Positions 33,481-47,400 of a DNA stretch of 64,000 bases are shown here, piece after piece. Origin of the DNA: Euwallacea fornicatus (Eukaryota > Arthropoda > Insecta > Coleoptera > Curculionidae). The translations under genes and the position numbers were made by a program. The stretch covers positions 62,001 to 126,000 of the forward strand of contig NW_027096072.1 of the NCBI RefSeq assembly GCF_040115645.1. Reading direction: 5' to 3'. The stretch's first letter is position 1; every line of letters begins with the position of its first letter. The notes beneath the pieces were generated by a model. It was not told the DNA's origin. It saw nothing but the letters and a program-made list of their open reading frames with translations, and ran no database searches.

Positions 33481-36400
33481 CTCATAAGGTTTCATTATAT
33501 CTAAGTGAGTTTTCTAGAAAACGAGTAATTTATGTGCTCAAACACACATCTTTCGTGACTTTTCAAGTTTTGAACCTCCGTAACTTCGGCAAATGTGCTT
33601 CAATTTGCTTAAAAAATTGATCATAGAATCATCTCGTTTAGCTCTTCATCATGACTCATAAGACTTCATTGTATCTTGGTGAGTTTTCTAGAAAACGAGT
33701 AATTTATGTGCACAAACATACATCTTTCGTGATTTTTCAAGCTTTGAACCTCCGTAACTTCGGCAAATGTGCTTCAAATTGCTTCAAAATTGATCATAGA
33801 ATCATCTCGTTTAGCTCTTCATCATGACTCATAAGGCTTCATTATATCTCGGTGAGTTTTCTAGAAAACGAGTAATTTATGTGCTCAAACACATATCTTT
33901 CGTGATTTTTCAAGCTTTGAACCTCCGTAACTTCGGCAAATGTGCTTCAAATTGCTTAAAAAATTGATCATAGAATCATCTCGTTTAGCTCTTCATCATG
34001 ACTCATAAGGCTTCATTATATCTCGATGAGTTTTCTAGAAAACGAGTAATTTATGTGCTCAAACACACATCTTTCGTGACTTTTCAAGTTTTGAACCTCC
34101 GTAACTTCGGCAAATGTGCTTCAATTTGCTTAAAAAATTGATCATAGAATCATCTCGTTTAGCTCTTCATCATGACTCATAAGACTTCATTGTATCTTGG
34201 TGAGTTTTCTAGAAAACGAGTAATTTATGTGCACAAACACACATCTTTCGTGATTTTTCAAGCTTTGAACCTGCGTAACTTCGGCAAATGTGCTTCAAAT
34301 TGCTTAAAAAATTGATCATAGAATCATCTCGTTTAGCTCTTCATCATGACTCATAAGGCTTCATTATATCTCGATGAGTTTTCTAGAAAACGAGTAATTT
34401 ATGTGCTCAAACACACATCTTTCGTGATTTTTCAAGCTTTGAACCTCCGTAACTTCGGCAAATGTGCTTCAAATTGCTTCAAAATTGATCATAGAATCAT
34501 CTCGTTTAGCTCTTCATCATGACTCATAAGGCTTCATTATATCTCGATGAGTTTTCTAGAAATCGAGTAATTTATGTGCTCAAACACACATCTTTCGTGA
34601 CTTTTCAAGTTTTGAACCTCCGTAACTTCGGCAAATGTGCTTCAATTTGCTTAAAAAATTGATCATAGAATCATCTCGTTGATCTCTTCATCATGAATCA
34701 TAAGGCTTCATTGTATCTTGGTGAGTTTTCTAGAAAACGAGTAATATATGTGCACAAACATACATATTTCGTGACTTTTCAAGTTTTGAACCTCCATAAC
34801 TTCGGCAAATGAGCTCCAAATACCTTCAAAATTTTACCACAGAATCACCTCGACGACCTCTTTAACATGACAAATAAGGCTTCATTGTATCTTGGTGAAT
34901 TTTTGTAGAAAACTAGTAATTTATGTGCTCAAACACACATTTTTCGTGACTTGTCAAGATTTGAACCTCCGTAACTTCGGCAAATGTGCTTCAAATTGCT
35001 TAAAAAATTGATCCTAGAATCATCTCGTTTAGCTCTTCATCATGACTCATAAAGCTTCATTATATCTAAGTGAGTTTTCTAGAAAACGAGTAATTTATGT
35101 GCTCAAACACACATCTTTCGTGACTTTTCAAGTTTTGAACCTCCATAATTTCGGCAAGTGAGCTCCAAATACCTTCAAAATTTTACCACAGAATCACCTC
35201 GACGACCTCTTTAACATTACAAATAAGGCTTCATTGTATCTTGGTGAGTTTTCTAGAAAACGAGTAATTTATGTGCACAAACATACATCTTTCGTGACTT
35301 TCCAAGTTTTGAACCTCCGTAACTTCGGCAAATGAGCTCCAAATACCTTCAAAATTTTACCACAGAATTACCTCGACGATCTCTTTAACATGACAAATAA
35401 GGCTTCATAGTATCTTGGTGAGTTTTTTAGAAATCGAGTAATTTATGTGCTCAAACACACATCTTTCGTGACTTTTCAAGCTTTGAACCTCCGTAACTTC
35501 GGTAAATGACCTGCAACTACCTTCAAAATTTGACCACAGAATCATATCAACGAGCTCTTTAACACGACTAAGAAGGCTTCATTATATCTAAGTGAGTTTT
35601 CTAGAAAACGAGTAATTTATGTGCTCAAACACACATCTTTCGTGACTTTTCAAACTTTGAACATCCGTAACTTCGGCAAATGTGCTTCAAATTGCTTAAA
35701 AAATTGATCATAGAATCATCTCGTTTAGCTCTTCATCATGACTCATAAGGCTTCATTATATCTCGATGAGTTTTCTAGAAAACGAGTAATTTATGTGCTC
35801 AAACACACATCTTTCGTGACTTTTCAAGATTTCAACCTCCGTAACTTCGGCAAATGTGCATCAAATTGCTTAAAAAATTGATCATAGAATCATCTCGTTT
35901 AGCTCTTCATCATGACTCATAAAGCTTCATTATATCTAAGTGAGTTTTCTAGAAAACGAGTAATTTATGTGCTCAAACACACATCTTTCGTGACTTTTCA
36001 AGCTTTGAACCTCCGTAACTTCGGCAAATGTGCTTCAAATTGCTTAAAAAATTGATCATAGAATCATCTCGTTGAGCTCTTCATCATGACTCATAAGGCT
36101 TCATTATATCTCGGTGAGTTTTCTAGAAAACGAGTAATTTATGTGCTCAAACACACATCTTTCGTGACTTTTCAAGATTTGAACCTCCGTAACTTCGGCA
36201 AATGAGCTGCAACTACCTTCAAAATTTGACCACAGAATCATCTCAACGAGCTAGTTTACACGACTAAGAAGGCTTCATTATATCTCGGTGAGTTTTCTAG
36301 AAAACGAGTAATTTATATGCTCAAACACACATCTTTCGTGACTTTTCAAGATTTGAACCTCCGTAACTTCGGCAAATGAGCTGCAACTACCTTCAAAATT

Positions 36401-37159
36401 TGACCACAGAATCATCTCAACGAGCTCTTTTACACGACTAAGAAGGCTTCATTATATCTAGGTGAGTTTTGTAGAAAACGAGTAATTTATGTGCTCAAAC
36501 ACACATCTTTCGTGACTTTTCAAGCTTTGAACCTCCGTAACTTCGGCAAATGAGCTCCAAATACCTTCAAAATTTTACCACAGAATCACCTCGACGAGCA
36601 CTGTAACACGACTAAGAAGGCTTCATTATATCTCGGTGAGTTTTCTAGAAAACGAGTAATTTATGTGCTCAAACACACATTTTTCGTGACTTGTCAAGAT
36701 TTGAACCTCCGTAACTTCGGCAAATGTGCTTCAAATTGCTTAAAAAATTGATCATAGAATCATCTCGTTTAGCTCTTCATCATGACTCATAAGGCTTCAT
36801 TATATTTCGATGAGTTTTCTAGAAAACGAGTAATTTATGTGCTCAAACACACATCTTTCGTGACTTTTCAAGATTTGAACCTCCGTAACTTCGGCAAATG
36901 AGCTCCAAATACCTTCAAAATTTTACCACAGAATTACCTCGACGATCTCTTTAACATGACAAATAAGGCTTCATTGTATCTTGGTGAGTTTTTTAGAAAT
37001 CGAATAATTTATGTGCTCAAACACACATCTTTCGTGACTTTTCAAGATTTGAACCTCCGTAACTTCGGTAAATGACCTGCAACTACCTTCAAAATTTGAC
37101 CACAGAATCATATCAACGAGCTCTTTAACACGACTAAGAAGGCTTCATTATATCTAAGT
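33481..37159 (+). repeat. Mosaic satellite block between the 31.6-kb and 37.2-kb HORs
   Basis: The first part (about 33.5-34.6 kb) repeats cttcaatttgc monomers paired with cataagacttc monomers. The middle (34572-36069) is the distant copy of 24310-25807. The last part (about 36.4-37.1 kb) matches 27.6-28.2 kb at +8869, with gacgagcactg at 27727 and 36596. Unique changes include gagctagtttacacg near 36250 and gtaatttatatgctc near 36310. No non-satellite sequence is present. Confidence 0.8.
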
Positions 37160-38590
37160 GAGTTTTCTAGAAAACGAGTAATTTATGTGCTCAAACACAC
37201 ATCTTTCGTGACTTTTCAAGCTTTGAACATCCGTAACTTCGGCAAATGTGCTTCAAATTGCTTAAAAAATTGATCATAGAATCATCTCGTTTAGCTCTTC
37301 ATCCTGACTCATAAGGCTTCATTATATCTCGATGAGTTTTCTAGAAAACGAGTAATTTATGTGCTCAAACACACATCTTTCGTGACTTTTCAAGTTTTGA
37401 ACCTCCGTAACTTCGGCAAATGTGCTTCAATTTGCTTAAAAAATTGATCATAGAATCATCTCGTTTAGCTCTTCATCATGACTCATAAGACTTCATTGTA
37501 TCTTGGTGAGTTTTCTAGAAAACGAGTAATTTATGTGCACAAACATACATCTTTCGTGACTTTTCAAGTTTTGAACCTCCATAACTTCGGCAAGTGAGCT
37601 CCAAATACCTTCAAAATTTTACCACAGAATTACCTCGACGATCTCTTTAACATGACATATAAGGCTTCATTGTATCTTGGTGAGTTTTCTAGAAATCGAG
37701 TAATTTATGTGCACAAACATACATCTTTCGTGACTTTTCAAGTTTTGAACCTCCGTAACTTCGGCAAATGAGCTCCAAATACCTTCAAAATTTTACCACA
37801 GAATCACCTCGACGAGCACTGTAACACGACTAAGAAGGCTTCATTATATCTCGGTGAGTTTTCTAGAAAACGAGTAATTTATGTGCTCAAACACACATCT
37901 TTCGTGACTTTTCAAGCTTTGAACATCCGTAACTTCGGCAAATGTGCTTCAAATTGCTTAAAAAATTGATCATAGAATCATCTCGTTTAGCTCTTCATCC
38001 TGACTCATAAGGCTTCATTATATCTCGATGAGTTTTCTAGAAAACGAGTAATTTATGTGCTCAAACACACATCTTTCGTGACTTTTCAAGTTTTGAACCT
38101 CCGTAACTTCGGCAAATGTGCTTCAATTTGCTTAAAAAATTGATCATAGAATCATCTCGTTTAGCTCTTCATCATGACTCATAAGACTTCATTGTATCTT
38201 GGTGAGTTTTCTAGAAAACGAGTAATTTATGTGCACAAACATACATCTTTCGTGACTTTTCAAGTTTTGAACCTCCATAACTTCGGCAAGTGAGCTCCAA
38301 ATACCTTCAAAATTTTACCACAGAATTACCTCGACGATCTCTTTAACATGACATATAAGGCTTCATTGTATCTTGGTGAGTTTTCTAGAAATCGAGTAAT
38401 TTATGTGCACAAACATACATCTTTCGTGACTTTTCAAGTTTTGAACCTCCGTAACTTCGGCAAATGAGCTCCAAATACCTTCAAAATTTTACCACAGAAT
38501 CACCTCGACGAGCACTGTAACACGACTAAGAAGGCTTCATTATATCTCGGTGAGTTTTCTAGAAAACGAGTAATTTATGTGCTCAAACAC
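37160..38590 (+). repeat. 4-monomer higher-order repeat, 696-bp period
   Basis: Tracers repeat at exactly 696: atcctgactc (37301, 37997), catgacatataagg (37655, 38351) and gacgagcactg (37814, 38510). The order is A with atcctgactc/ctcgatgag, A with cttcaatttgc/cataagacttc, B2 with catgacatataagg and gaaatcg, then B2 with gagcactgtaac. The two units look identical or nearly so. The register is lost at about 38590, where cacatttttcg replaces cacatctttcg. The next atcctgactc lies 1219 bases on, so the 4-mer is nested in larger patterns. Confidence 0.88.
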
Positions 38591-39899
38591 ACATTTTTCG
38601 TGACTTGTCAAGATTTGAACCTCCGTAACTTCGGCAAATGTGCTTCAAATTGCTTAAAAAATTGATCATAGAATCATCTCGTTTAGCTCTTCATCATGAC
38701 TCATAAGGCTTCATTATATTTCGATGAGTTTTCTAGAAAACGAGTAATTTATGTGCTCAAACACACATCTTTCGTGACTTTTCAAGATTTGAACCTCCGT
38801 AACTTCGGCAAATGAGCTCCAAATACCTTCAAAATTTTACCACAGAATTACCTCGACGATCTCTTTAACATGACAAATAAGGCTTCATTGTATCTTGGTT
38901 AATTTTTGTAGAAATCGAATAATTTATGTGCTCAAACACACATCTTTCGTGACTTTTCAAGATTTGAACCTCCGTAACTTCGGTAAATGACCTGCAACTA
39001 CCTTCAAAATTTGACCACAGAATCATATCAACGAGCTCTTTAACACGACTAAGAAGGCTTCATTATATCTAAGTGAGTTTTCTAGAAAACGAGTAATTTA
39101 TGTGCTCAAACACACATCTTTCGTGACTTTTCAAGCTTTGAACATCCGTAACTTCGGCAAATGTGCTTCAAATTGCTTAAAAAATTGATCATAGAATCAT
39201 CTCGTTTAGCTCTTCATCCTGACTCATAAGGCTTCATTATATCTCGATGAGTTTTCTAGAAAACGAGTAATTTATGTGCTCAAACACACATCTTTCGTGA
39301 CTTTTCAAGTTTTGAACCTCCGTAACTTCGGCAAATGTGCTTCAATTTGCTTAAAAAATTGATCATAGAATCATCTCGTTTAGCTCTTCATCATGACTCA
39401 TAAGACTTCATTGTATCTTGGTGAGTTTTCTAGAAAACGAGTAATTTATGTGCACAAACATACATCTTTCGTGACTTTTCAAGTTTTGAACCTCCATAAC
39501 TTCGGCAAGTGAGCTCCAAATACCTTCAAAATTTTACCACAGAATTACCTCGACGATCTCTTTAACATGACATATAAGGCTTCATTGTATCTTGGTGAGT
39601 TTTCTAGAAATCGAGTAATTTATGTGCACAAACATACATCTTTCGTGACTTTTCAAGTTTTGAACCTCCTTAACTTCGGCAAATGAGCTCCAAATACCTT
39701 CAAAATTTTACCACAGAATCACCTCGACGACCTCTTTAACATGACAAATAAGGCTTCATTGTATCTTGGTGAATTTTTGTAGAAAACTAGTAATTTATGT
39801 GCTCAAACACACATTTTTCGTGACTTGTCAAGATTTGAACCTCCGTAACTTCGGCAAATGTGCTTCAAATTGCTGAAAAAATTGATCATAGAATCATCT

Positions 39900-42800
39900 C
39901 GTTTAGCTCTTCATCATGACTCATAAGGCTTCATTATATCTCGATGAGTTTTCTAGAAAACGAGTAATTTATGTGCTCAAACACACATCTTTCGTGACTT
40001 TTCAAGATTTGAACCTCCGTAACTTCGGCAAATGAGCTGCAACTACCTTCAAAATTTGACCACAGAGTCATCTCAACGAGCTCTTTAACACGACTAAGAA
40101 GGCTTCATTATATCTAGGTGAGTTTTCTAGAAAACGAGTAATTTATGTGCTCAAACACACATCTTTCGTGACTTTTCAAGATTTGAACCTCCGTAACATC
40201 GGCAAATGTGCTTCAAATTGCTTAAAAAATTGATCATAGAATCATCTCGTTTAGCTTTTCATCATGACTCATAAGGCTTCATTATATCTCGATGAGTTTT
40301 CTAGAAAACGAGTAATTTATGTGCTCAAACACACATGTTTCGTGACTTTTCAAGATTTGAACCTCCGTAACTTCGGCAAATGAGCTGCAACTACCTTCAA
40401 AATTTGACCACAGAGTCATCTCAACGAGCTCTTTAACACGACTAAGAAGGCTTCATTATATCTAGGTGAGTTTTCTAGAAAACGAGTAATTTATGTGCTC
40501 AAGCACACATCTTTCGTGACTTTCCAAGTTTTGAACCTCCGTAACTTCGGTAAATGAGCTGCAACTACCTTCAAAATTTGACCACAGAATCATCTCAACG
40601 AGCTCTTTAACACGACTAAGAAGGCTTCATTATATCTAAGTGAGTTTTCTAGAAAACGAGTAATTTATGTGCTCAAACACACATCTTTCGTGACTTTTCA
40701 AGCTTTGAACATCCGTAACTTCGGCAAATGTGCTTCAAATTGCTTAAAAAATTGATCATAGAATCATCTCGTTTAGCTCTTCATCATGACTCATAAAGCT
40801 TCATTATATCTAAGTGAGTTTTCTAGAAAACGAATAATTTATGTGCTCAAACACACATCTTTCGTGACTTTTCAAGCTTTGAACCTCCGTAACTTCGGCA
40901 AATGTGCTTCAAATTGCTTAAAAAATTGATCATAGAATCATCTCGTTTAGCTCTTCATCATGACTCATAAGGCTTCATTGTATCTTGGTGAGTTTTCTAG
41001 AAAACGAGTAATTTATGTGCACAAACATACATCTTTCGTGACTTTTCAAGTTTTGAACCTCCATAACTTCGGCAAGTGAGCTCCAAATACCTTCAAAATT
41101 TTACCACAGAATTACCTCGACGATCTCTTTAACATGACATATAAGGCTTCATTGTATCTTGGTGAGTTTTCTAGAAATCGAGTAATTTATGTGCACAAAC
41201 ATACATCTTTCGTGACTTTTCAAGTTTTGAACCTCCATAACTTCGGCAAATGAGCTCCAAATACCTTCAAAATTTTACCACAGAATCACCTCGACGACCT
41301 CTTTAACATGACAAATAAGGCTTCATTGTATCTTGGTGAATTTTTGTAGAAAACTAGTAATTTATGTGCTCAAACACACATTTTTCGTGACTTGTCAAGA
41401 TTTGAACCTCGGTAACTTCGGCAAATGTGCTTCAAATTGCTTAAAAAATTGATCATAGAATCATCTCGTTTAGCTCTTCATCATGACTCATAAGGCTTCA
41501 TTATATCTCGATGAGTTTTCTAGAAAACGAGTAATTTATGTGCTCAAACACACATCTTTCGTGACTTTTCAAGATTTGAACCTCCGTAACTTCGGCAAAT
41601 GAGCTGCAACTACCTTCAAAATTTGACCACAGAGTCATCTCAACGAGCTCTTTAACACGACTAAGAAGGCTTCATTATATCTAGGTGAGTTTTCTAGAAA
41701 ACGAGTAATTTATGTGCTCAAGCACACATCTTTCGTGACTTTCCAAGTTTTGAACCTCCGTAACTTCGGCAAATGAGCTGCAACTACCTTCAAAATTTGA
41801 CCACAGAATCATCTCAACGAGCTCTTTTACACGACTAAGAAGGCTTCATTATATCTAGGTGAGTTTTGTAGAAAACGAGTAATTTATGTGCTCAAACACA
41901 CATCTTTCGTGACTTTTCAAGCTTTGAACCTCCGTAACTTCGGCAAATGAGCTCCAAATACCTTCAAAATTTTACCACAGAATCACCTCGACGAGCACTG
42001 TAACACGACTAAGAAGGCTTCATTATATCTCGGTGAGTTTTCTAGAAAACGAGTAATTTATGTGCTCAAACACACATTTTTCGTGACTTGTCAAGATTTG
42101 AACCTCCGTAACTTCGGCAAATGTGCTTCAAATTGCTTAAAAAATTGATCATAGAATCATCTCGTTTAGCTCTTCATCATGACTCATAAGGCTTCATTAT
42201 ATTTCGATGAGTTTTCTAGAAAACGAGTAATTTATGTGCTCAAACACACATCTTTCGTGACTTTTCAAGATTTGAACCTCCGTAACTTCGGCAAATGAGC
42301 TCCAAATACCTTCAAAATTTTACCACAGAATTACCTCGACGATCTCTTTAACATGACAAATAAGGCTTCATTGTATCTTGGTGAGTTTTTTAGAAATCGA
42401 ATAATTTATGTGCTCAAACACACATCTTTCGTGACTTTTCAAGATTTGAACCTCCGTAACTTCGGTAAATGACCTGCAACTACCTTCAAAATTTGACCAC
42501 AGAATCATATCAACGAGCTCTTTAACACGACTAAGAAGGCTTCATTATATCTAAGTGAGTTTTCTAGAAAACGAGTAATTTATGTGCTCAAACACACATC
42601 TTTCGTGACTTTTCAAGCTTTGAACATCCGTAACTTCGGCAAATGTGCTTCAAATTGCTTAAAAAATTGATCATAGAATCATCTCGTTTAGCTCTTCATC
42701 CTGACTCATAAGGCTTCATTATATCTCGATGAGTTTTCTAGAAAACGAGTAATTTATGTGCTCAAACACACATCTTTCGTGACTTTTCAAGTTTTGAACC

Positions 42801-44425
42801 TCCGTAACTTCGGCAAATGTGCTTCAATTTGCTTAAAAAATTGATCATAGAATCATCTCGTTTAGCTCTTCATCATGACTCATAAGACTTCATTGTATCT
42901 TGGTGAGTTTTCTAGAAAACGAGTAATTTATGTGCACAAACATACATCTTTCGTGACTTTTCAAGTTTTGAACCTCCATAACTTCGGCAAGTGAGCTCCA
43001 AATACCTTCAAAATTTTACCACAGAATTACCTCGACGATCTCTTTAACATGACATATAAGGCTTCATTGTATCTTGGTGAGTTTTCTAGAAATCGAGTAA
43101 TTTATGTGCACAAACATACATCTTTCGTGACTTTTCAAGTTTTGAACCTCCTTAACTTCGGCAAATGAGCTCCAAATACCTTCAAAATTTTACCACAGAA
43201 TCACCTCGACGACCTCTTTAACATGACAAATAAGGCTTCATTGTATCTTGGTGAATTTTTGTAGAAAACTAGTAATTTATGTGCTCAAACACACATTTTT
43301 CGTGACTTGTCAAGATTTGAACCTCCGTAACTTCGGCAAATGTGCTTCAAATTGCTGAAAAAATTGATCATAGAATCATCTCGTTTAGCTCTTCATCATG
43401 ACTCATAAGGCTTCATTATATCTCGATGAGTTTTCTAGAAAACGAGTAATTTATGTGCTCAAACACACATCTTTCGTGACTTTTCAAGATTTGAACCTCC
43501 GTAACTTCGGCAAATGAGCTGCAACTACCTTCAAAATTTGACCACAGAGTCATCTCAACGAGCTCTTTAACACGACTAAGAAGGCTTCATTATATCTAGG
43601 TGAGTTTTCTAGAAAACGAGTAATTTATGTGCTCAAACACACATCTTTCGTGACTTTTCAAGATTTGAACCTCCGTAACATCGGCAAATGTGCTTCAAAT
43701 TGCTTAAAAAATTGATCATAGAATCATCTCGTTTAGCTTTTCATCATGACTCATAAGGCTTCATTATATCTCGATGAGTTTTCTAGAAAACGAGTAATTT
43801 ATGTGCTCAAACACACATCTTTCGTGACTTTTCAAGATTTGAACCTCCGTAACTTCGGCAAATGAGCTGCAACTACCTTCAAAATTTGACCACAGAGTCA
43901 TCTCAACGAGCTCTTTAACACGACTAAGAAGGCTTCATTATATCTAGGTGAGTTTTCTAGAAAACGAGTAATTTATGTGCTCAAGCACACATCTTTCGTG
44001 ACTTTCCAAGTTTTGAACCTCCGTAACTTCGGTAAATGAGCTGCAACTACCTTCAAAATTTGACCACAGAATCATCTCAACGAGCTCTTTAACACGACTA
44101 AGAAGGCTTCATTATATCTAAGTGAGTTTTCTAGAAAACGAGTAATTTATGTGCTCAAACACACATCTTTCGTGACTTTTCAAGCTTTGAACATCCGTAA
44201 CTTCGGCAAATGTGCTTCAAATTGCTTAAAAAATTGATCATAGAATCATCTCGTTTAGCTCTTCATCATGACTCATAAAGCTTCATTATATCTAAGTGAG
44301 TTTTCTAGAAAACGAGTAATTTATGTGCTCAAACACACATCTTTCGTGACTTTTCAAGCTTTGAACCTCCGTAACTTCGGCAAATGTGCTTCAAATTGCT
44401 TAAAAAATTGATCATAGAATCATCT
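39900..44425 (+). repeat. 4526-bp (26-monomer) superrepeat, copy 1
   Basis: Copy 1 pairs with 44426-48950. Tracers at +4526 are acatgtttcg (g at 40337 and 44863), catgacatataagg (41137 and 45663; 43052 and 47578), gacgagcactg (41993 and 46519) and the gctgaaaaaattg monomer (near 43355 and 47881). Rare single-base differences are visible, such as gaataattt at 40830 against gagtaattt, and cataaggcttc at 40965 against cataagccttc. The left limit is where gctgaaaaaattg (39873) faces gcttaaaaaattg. The length is 26 x 174 + 2. Confidence 0.9.
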
Positions 44426-47400
44426 CGTTTAGCTCTTCATCATGACTCATAAGGCTTCATTATATCTCGATGAGTTTTCTAGAAAACGAGTAATTTATGT
44501 GCTCAAACACACATCTTTCGTGACTTTTCAAGATTTGAACCTCCGTAACTTCGGCAAATGAGCTGCAACTACCTTCAAAATTTGACCACAGAGTCATCTC
44601 AACGAGCTCTTTAACACGACTAAGAAGGCTTCATTATATCTAGGTGAGTTTTCTAGAAAACGAGTAATTTATGTGCTCAAACACACATCTTTCGTGACTT
44701 TTCAAGATTTGAACCTCCGTAACATCGGCAAATGTGCTTCAAATTGCTTAAAAAATTGATCATAGAATCATCTCGTTTAGCTTTTCATCATGACTCATAA
44801 GGCTTCATTATATCTCGATGAGTTTTCTAGAAAACGAGTAATTTATGTGCTCAAACACACATGTTTCGTGACTTTTCAAGATTTGAACCTCCGTAACTTC
44901 GGCAAATGAGCTGCAACTACCTTCAAAATTTGACCACAGAGTCATCTCAACGAGCTCTTTAACACGACTAAGAAGGCTTCATTATATCTAGGTGAGTTTT
45001 CTAGAAAACGAGTAATTTATGTGCTCAAGCACACATCTTTCGTGACTTTCCAAGTTTTGAACCTCCGTAACTTCGGTAAATGAGCTGCAACTACCTTCAA
45101 AATTTGACCACAGAATCATCTCAACGAGCTCTTTAACACGACTAAGAAGGCTTCATTATATCTAAGTGAGTTTTCTAGAAAACGAGTAATTTATGTGCTC
45201 AAACACACATCTTTCGTGACTTTTCAAGCTTTGAACATCCGTAACTTCGGCAAATGTGCTTCAAATTGCTTAAAAAATTGATCATAGAATCATCTCGTTT
45301 AGCTCTTCATCATGACTCATAAAGCTTCATTATATCTAAGTGAGTTTTCTAGAAAACGAGTAATTTATGTGCTCAAACACACATCTTTCGTGACTTTTCA
45401 AGCTTTGAACCTCCGTAACTTCGGCAAATGTGCTTCAAATTGCTTAAAAAATTGATCATAGAATCATCTCGTTTAGCTCTTCATCATGACTCATAAGCCT
45501 TCATTGTATCTTGGTGAGTTTTCTAGAAAACGAGTAATTTATGTGCACAAACATACATCTTTCGTGACTTTTCAAGTTTTGAACCTCCATAACTTCGGCA
45601 AGTGAGCTCCAAATACCTTCAAAATTTTACCACAGAATTACCTCGACGATCTCTTTAACATGACATATAAGGCTTCATTGTATCTTGGTGAGTTTTCTAG
45701 AAATCGAGTAATTTATGTGCACAAACATACATCTTTCGTGACTTTTCAAGTTTTGAACCTCCATAACTTCGGCAAATGAGCTCCAAATACCTTCAAAATT
45801 TTACCACAGAATCACCTCGACGACCTCTTTAACATGACAAATAAGGCTTCATTGTATCTTGGTGAATTTTTGTAGAAAACTAGTAATTTATGTGCTCAAA
45901 CACACATTTTTCGTGACTTGTCAAGATTTGAACCTCGGTAACTTCGGCAAATGTGCTTCAAATTGCTTAAAAAATTGATCATAGAATCATCTCGTTTAGC
46001 TCTTCATCATGACTCATAAGGCTTCATTATATCTCGATGAGTTTTCTAGAAAACGAGTAATTTATGTGCTCAAACACACATCTTTCGTGACTTTTCAAGA
46101 TTTGAACCTCCGTAACTTCGGCAAATGAGCTGCAACTACCTTCAAAATTTGACCACAGAGTCATCTCAACGAGCTCTTTAACACGACTAAGAAGGCTTCA
46201 TTATATCTAGGTGAGTTTTCTAGAAAACGAGTAATTTATGTGCTCAAGCACACATCTTTCGTGACTTTCCAAGTTTTGAACCTCCGTAACTTCGGCAAAT
46301 GAGCTGCAACTACCTTCAAAATTTGACCACAGAATCATCTCAACGAGCTCTTTTACACGACTAAGAAGGCTTCATTATATCTAGGTGAGTTTTGTAGAAA
46401 ACGAGTAATTTATGTGCTCAAACACACATCTTTCGTGACTTTTCAAGCTTTGAACCTCCGTAACTTCGGCAAATGAGCTCCAAATACCTTCAAAATTTTA
46501 CCACAGAATCACCTCGACGAGCACTGTAACACGACTAAGAAGGCTTCATTATATCTCGGTGAGTTTTCTAGAAAACGAGTAATTTATGTGCTCAAACACA
46601 CATTTTTCGTGACTTGTCAAGATTTGAACCTCCGTAACTTCGGCAAATGTGCTTCAAATTGCTTAAAAAATTGATCATAGAATCATCTCGTTTAGCTCTT
46701 CATCATGACTCATAAGGCTTCATTATATTTCGATGAGTTTTCTAGAAAACGAGTAATTTATGTGCTCAAACACACATCTTTCGTGACTTTTCAAGATTTG
46801 AACCTCCGTAACTTCGGCAAATGAGCTCCAAATACCTTCAAAATTTTACCACAGAATTACCTCGACGATCTCTTTAACATGACAAATAAGGCTTCATTGT
46901 ATCTTGGTGAGTTTTTTAGAAATCGAATAATTTATGTGCTCAAACACACATCTTTCGTGACTTTTCAAGATTTGAACCTCCGTAACTTCGGTAAATGACC
47001 TGCAACTACCTTCAAAATTTGACCACAGAATCATATCAACGAGCTCTTTAACACGACTAAGAAGGCTTCATTATATCTAAGTGAGTTTTCTAGAAAACGA
47101 GTAATTTATGTGCTCAAACACACATCTTTCGTGACTTTTCAAGCTTTGAACATCCGTAACTTCGGCAAATGTGCTTCAAATTGCTTAAAAAATTGATCAT
47201 AGAATCATCTCGTTTAGCTCTTCATCCTGACTCATAAGGCTTCATTATATCTCGATGAGTTTTCTAGAAAACGAGTAATTTATGTGCTCAAACACACATC
47301 TTTCGTGACTTTTCAAGTTTTGAACCTCCGTAACTTCGGCAAATGTGCTTCAATTTGCTTAAAAAATTGATCATAGAATCATCTCGTTTAGCTCTTCATC

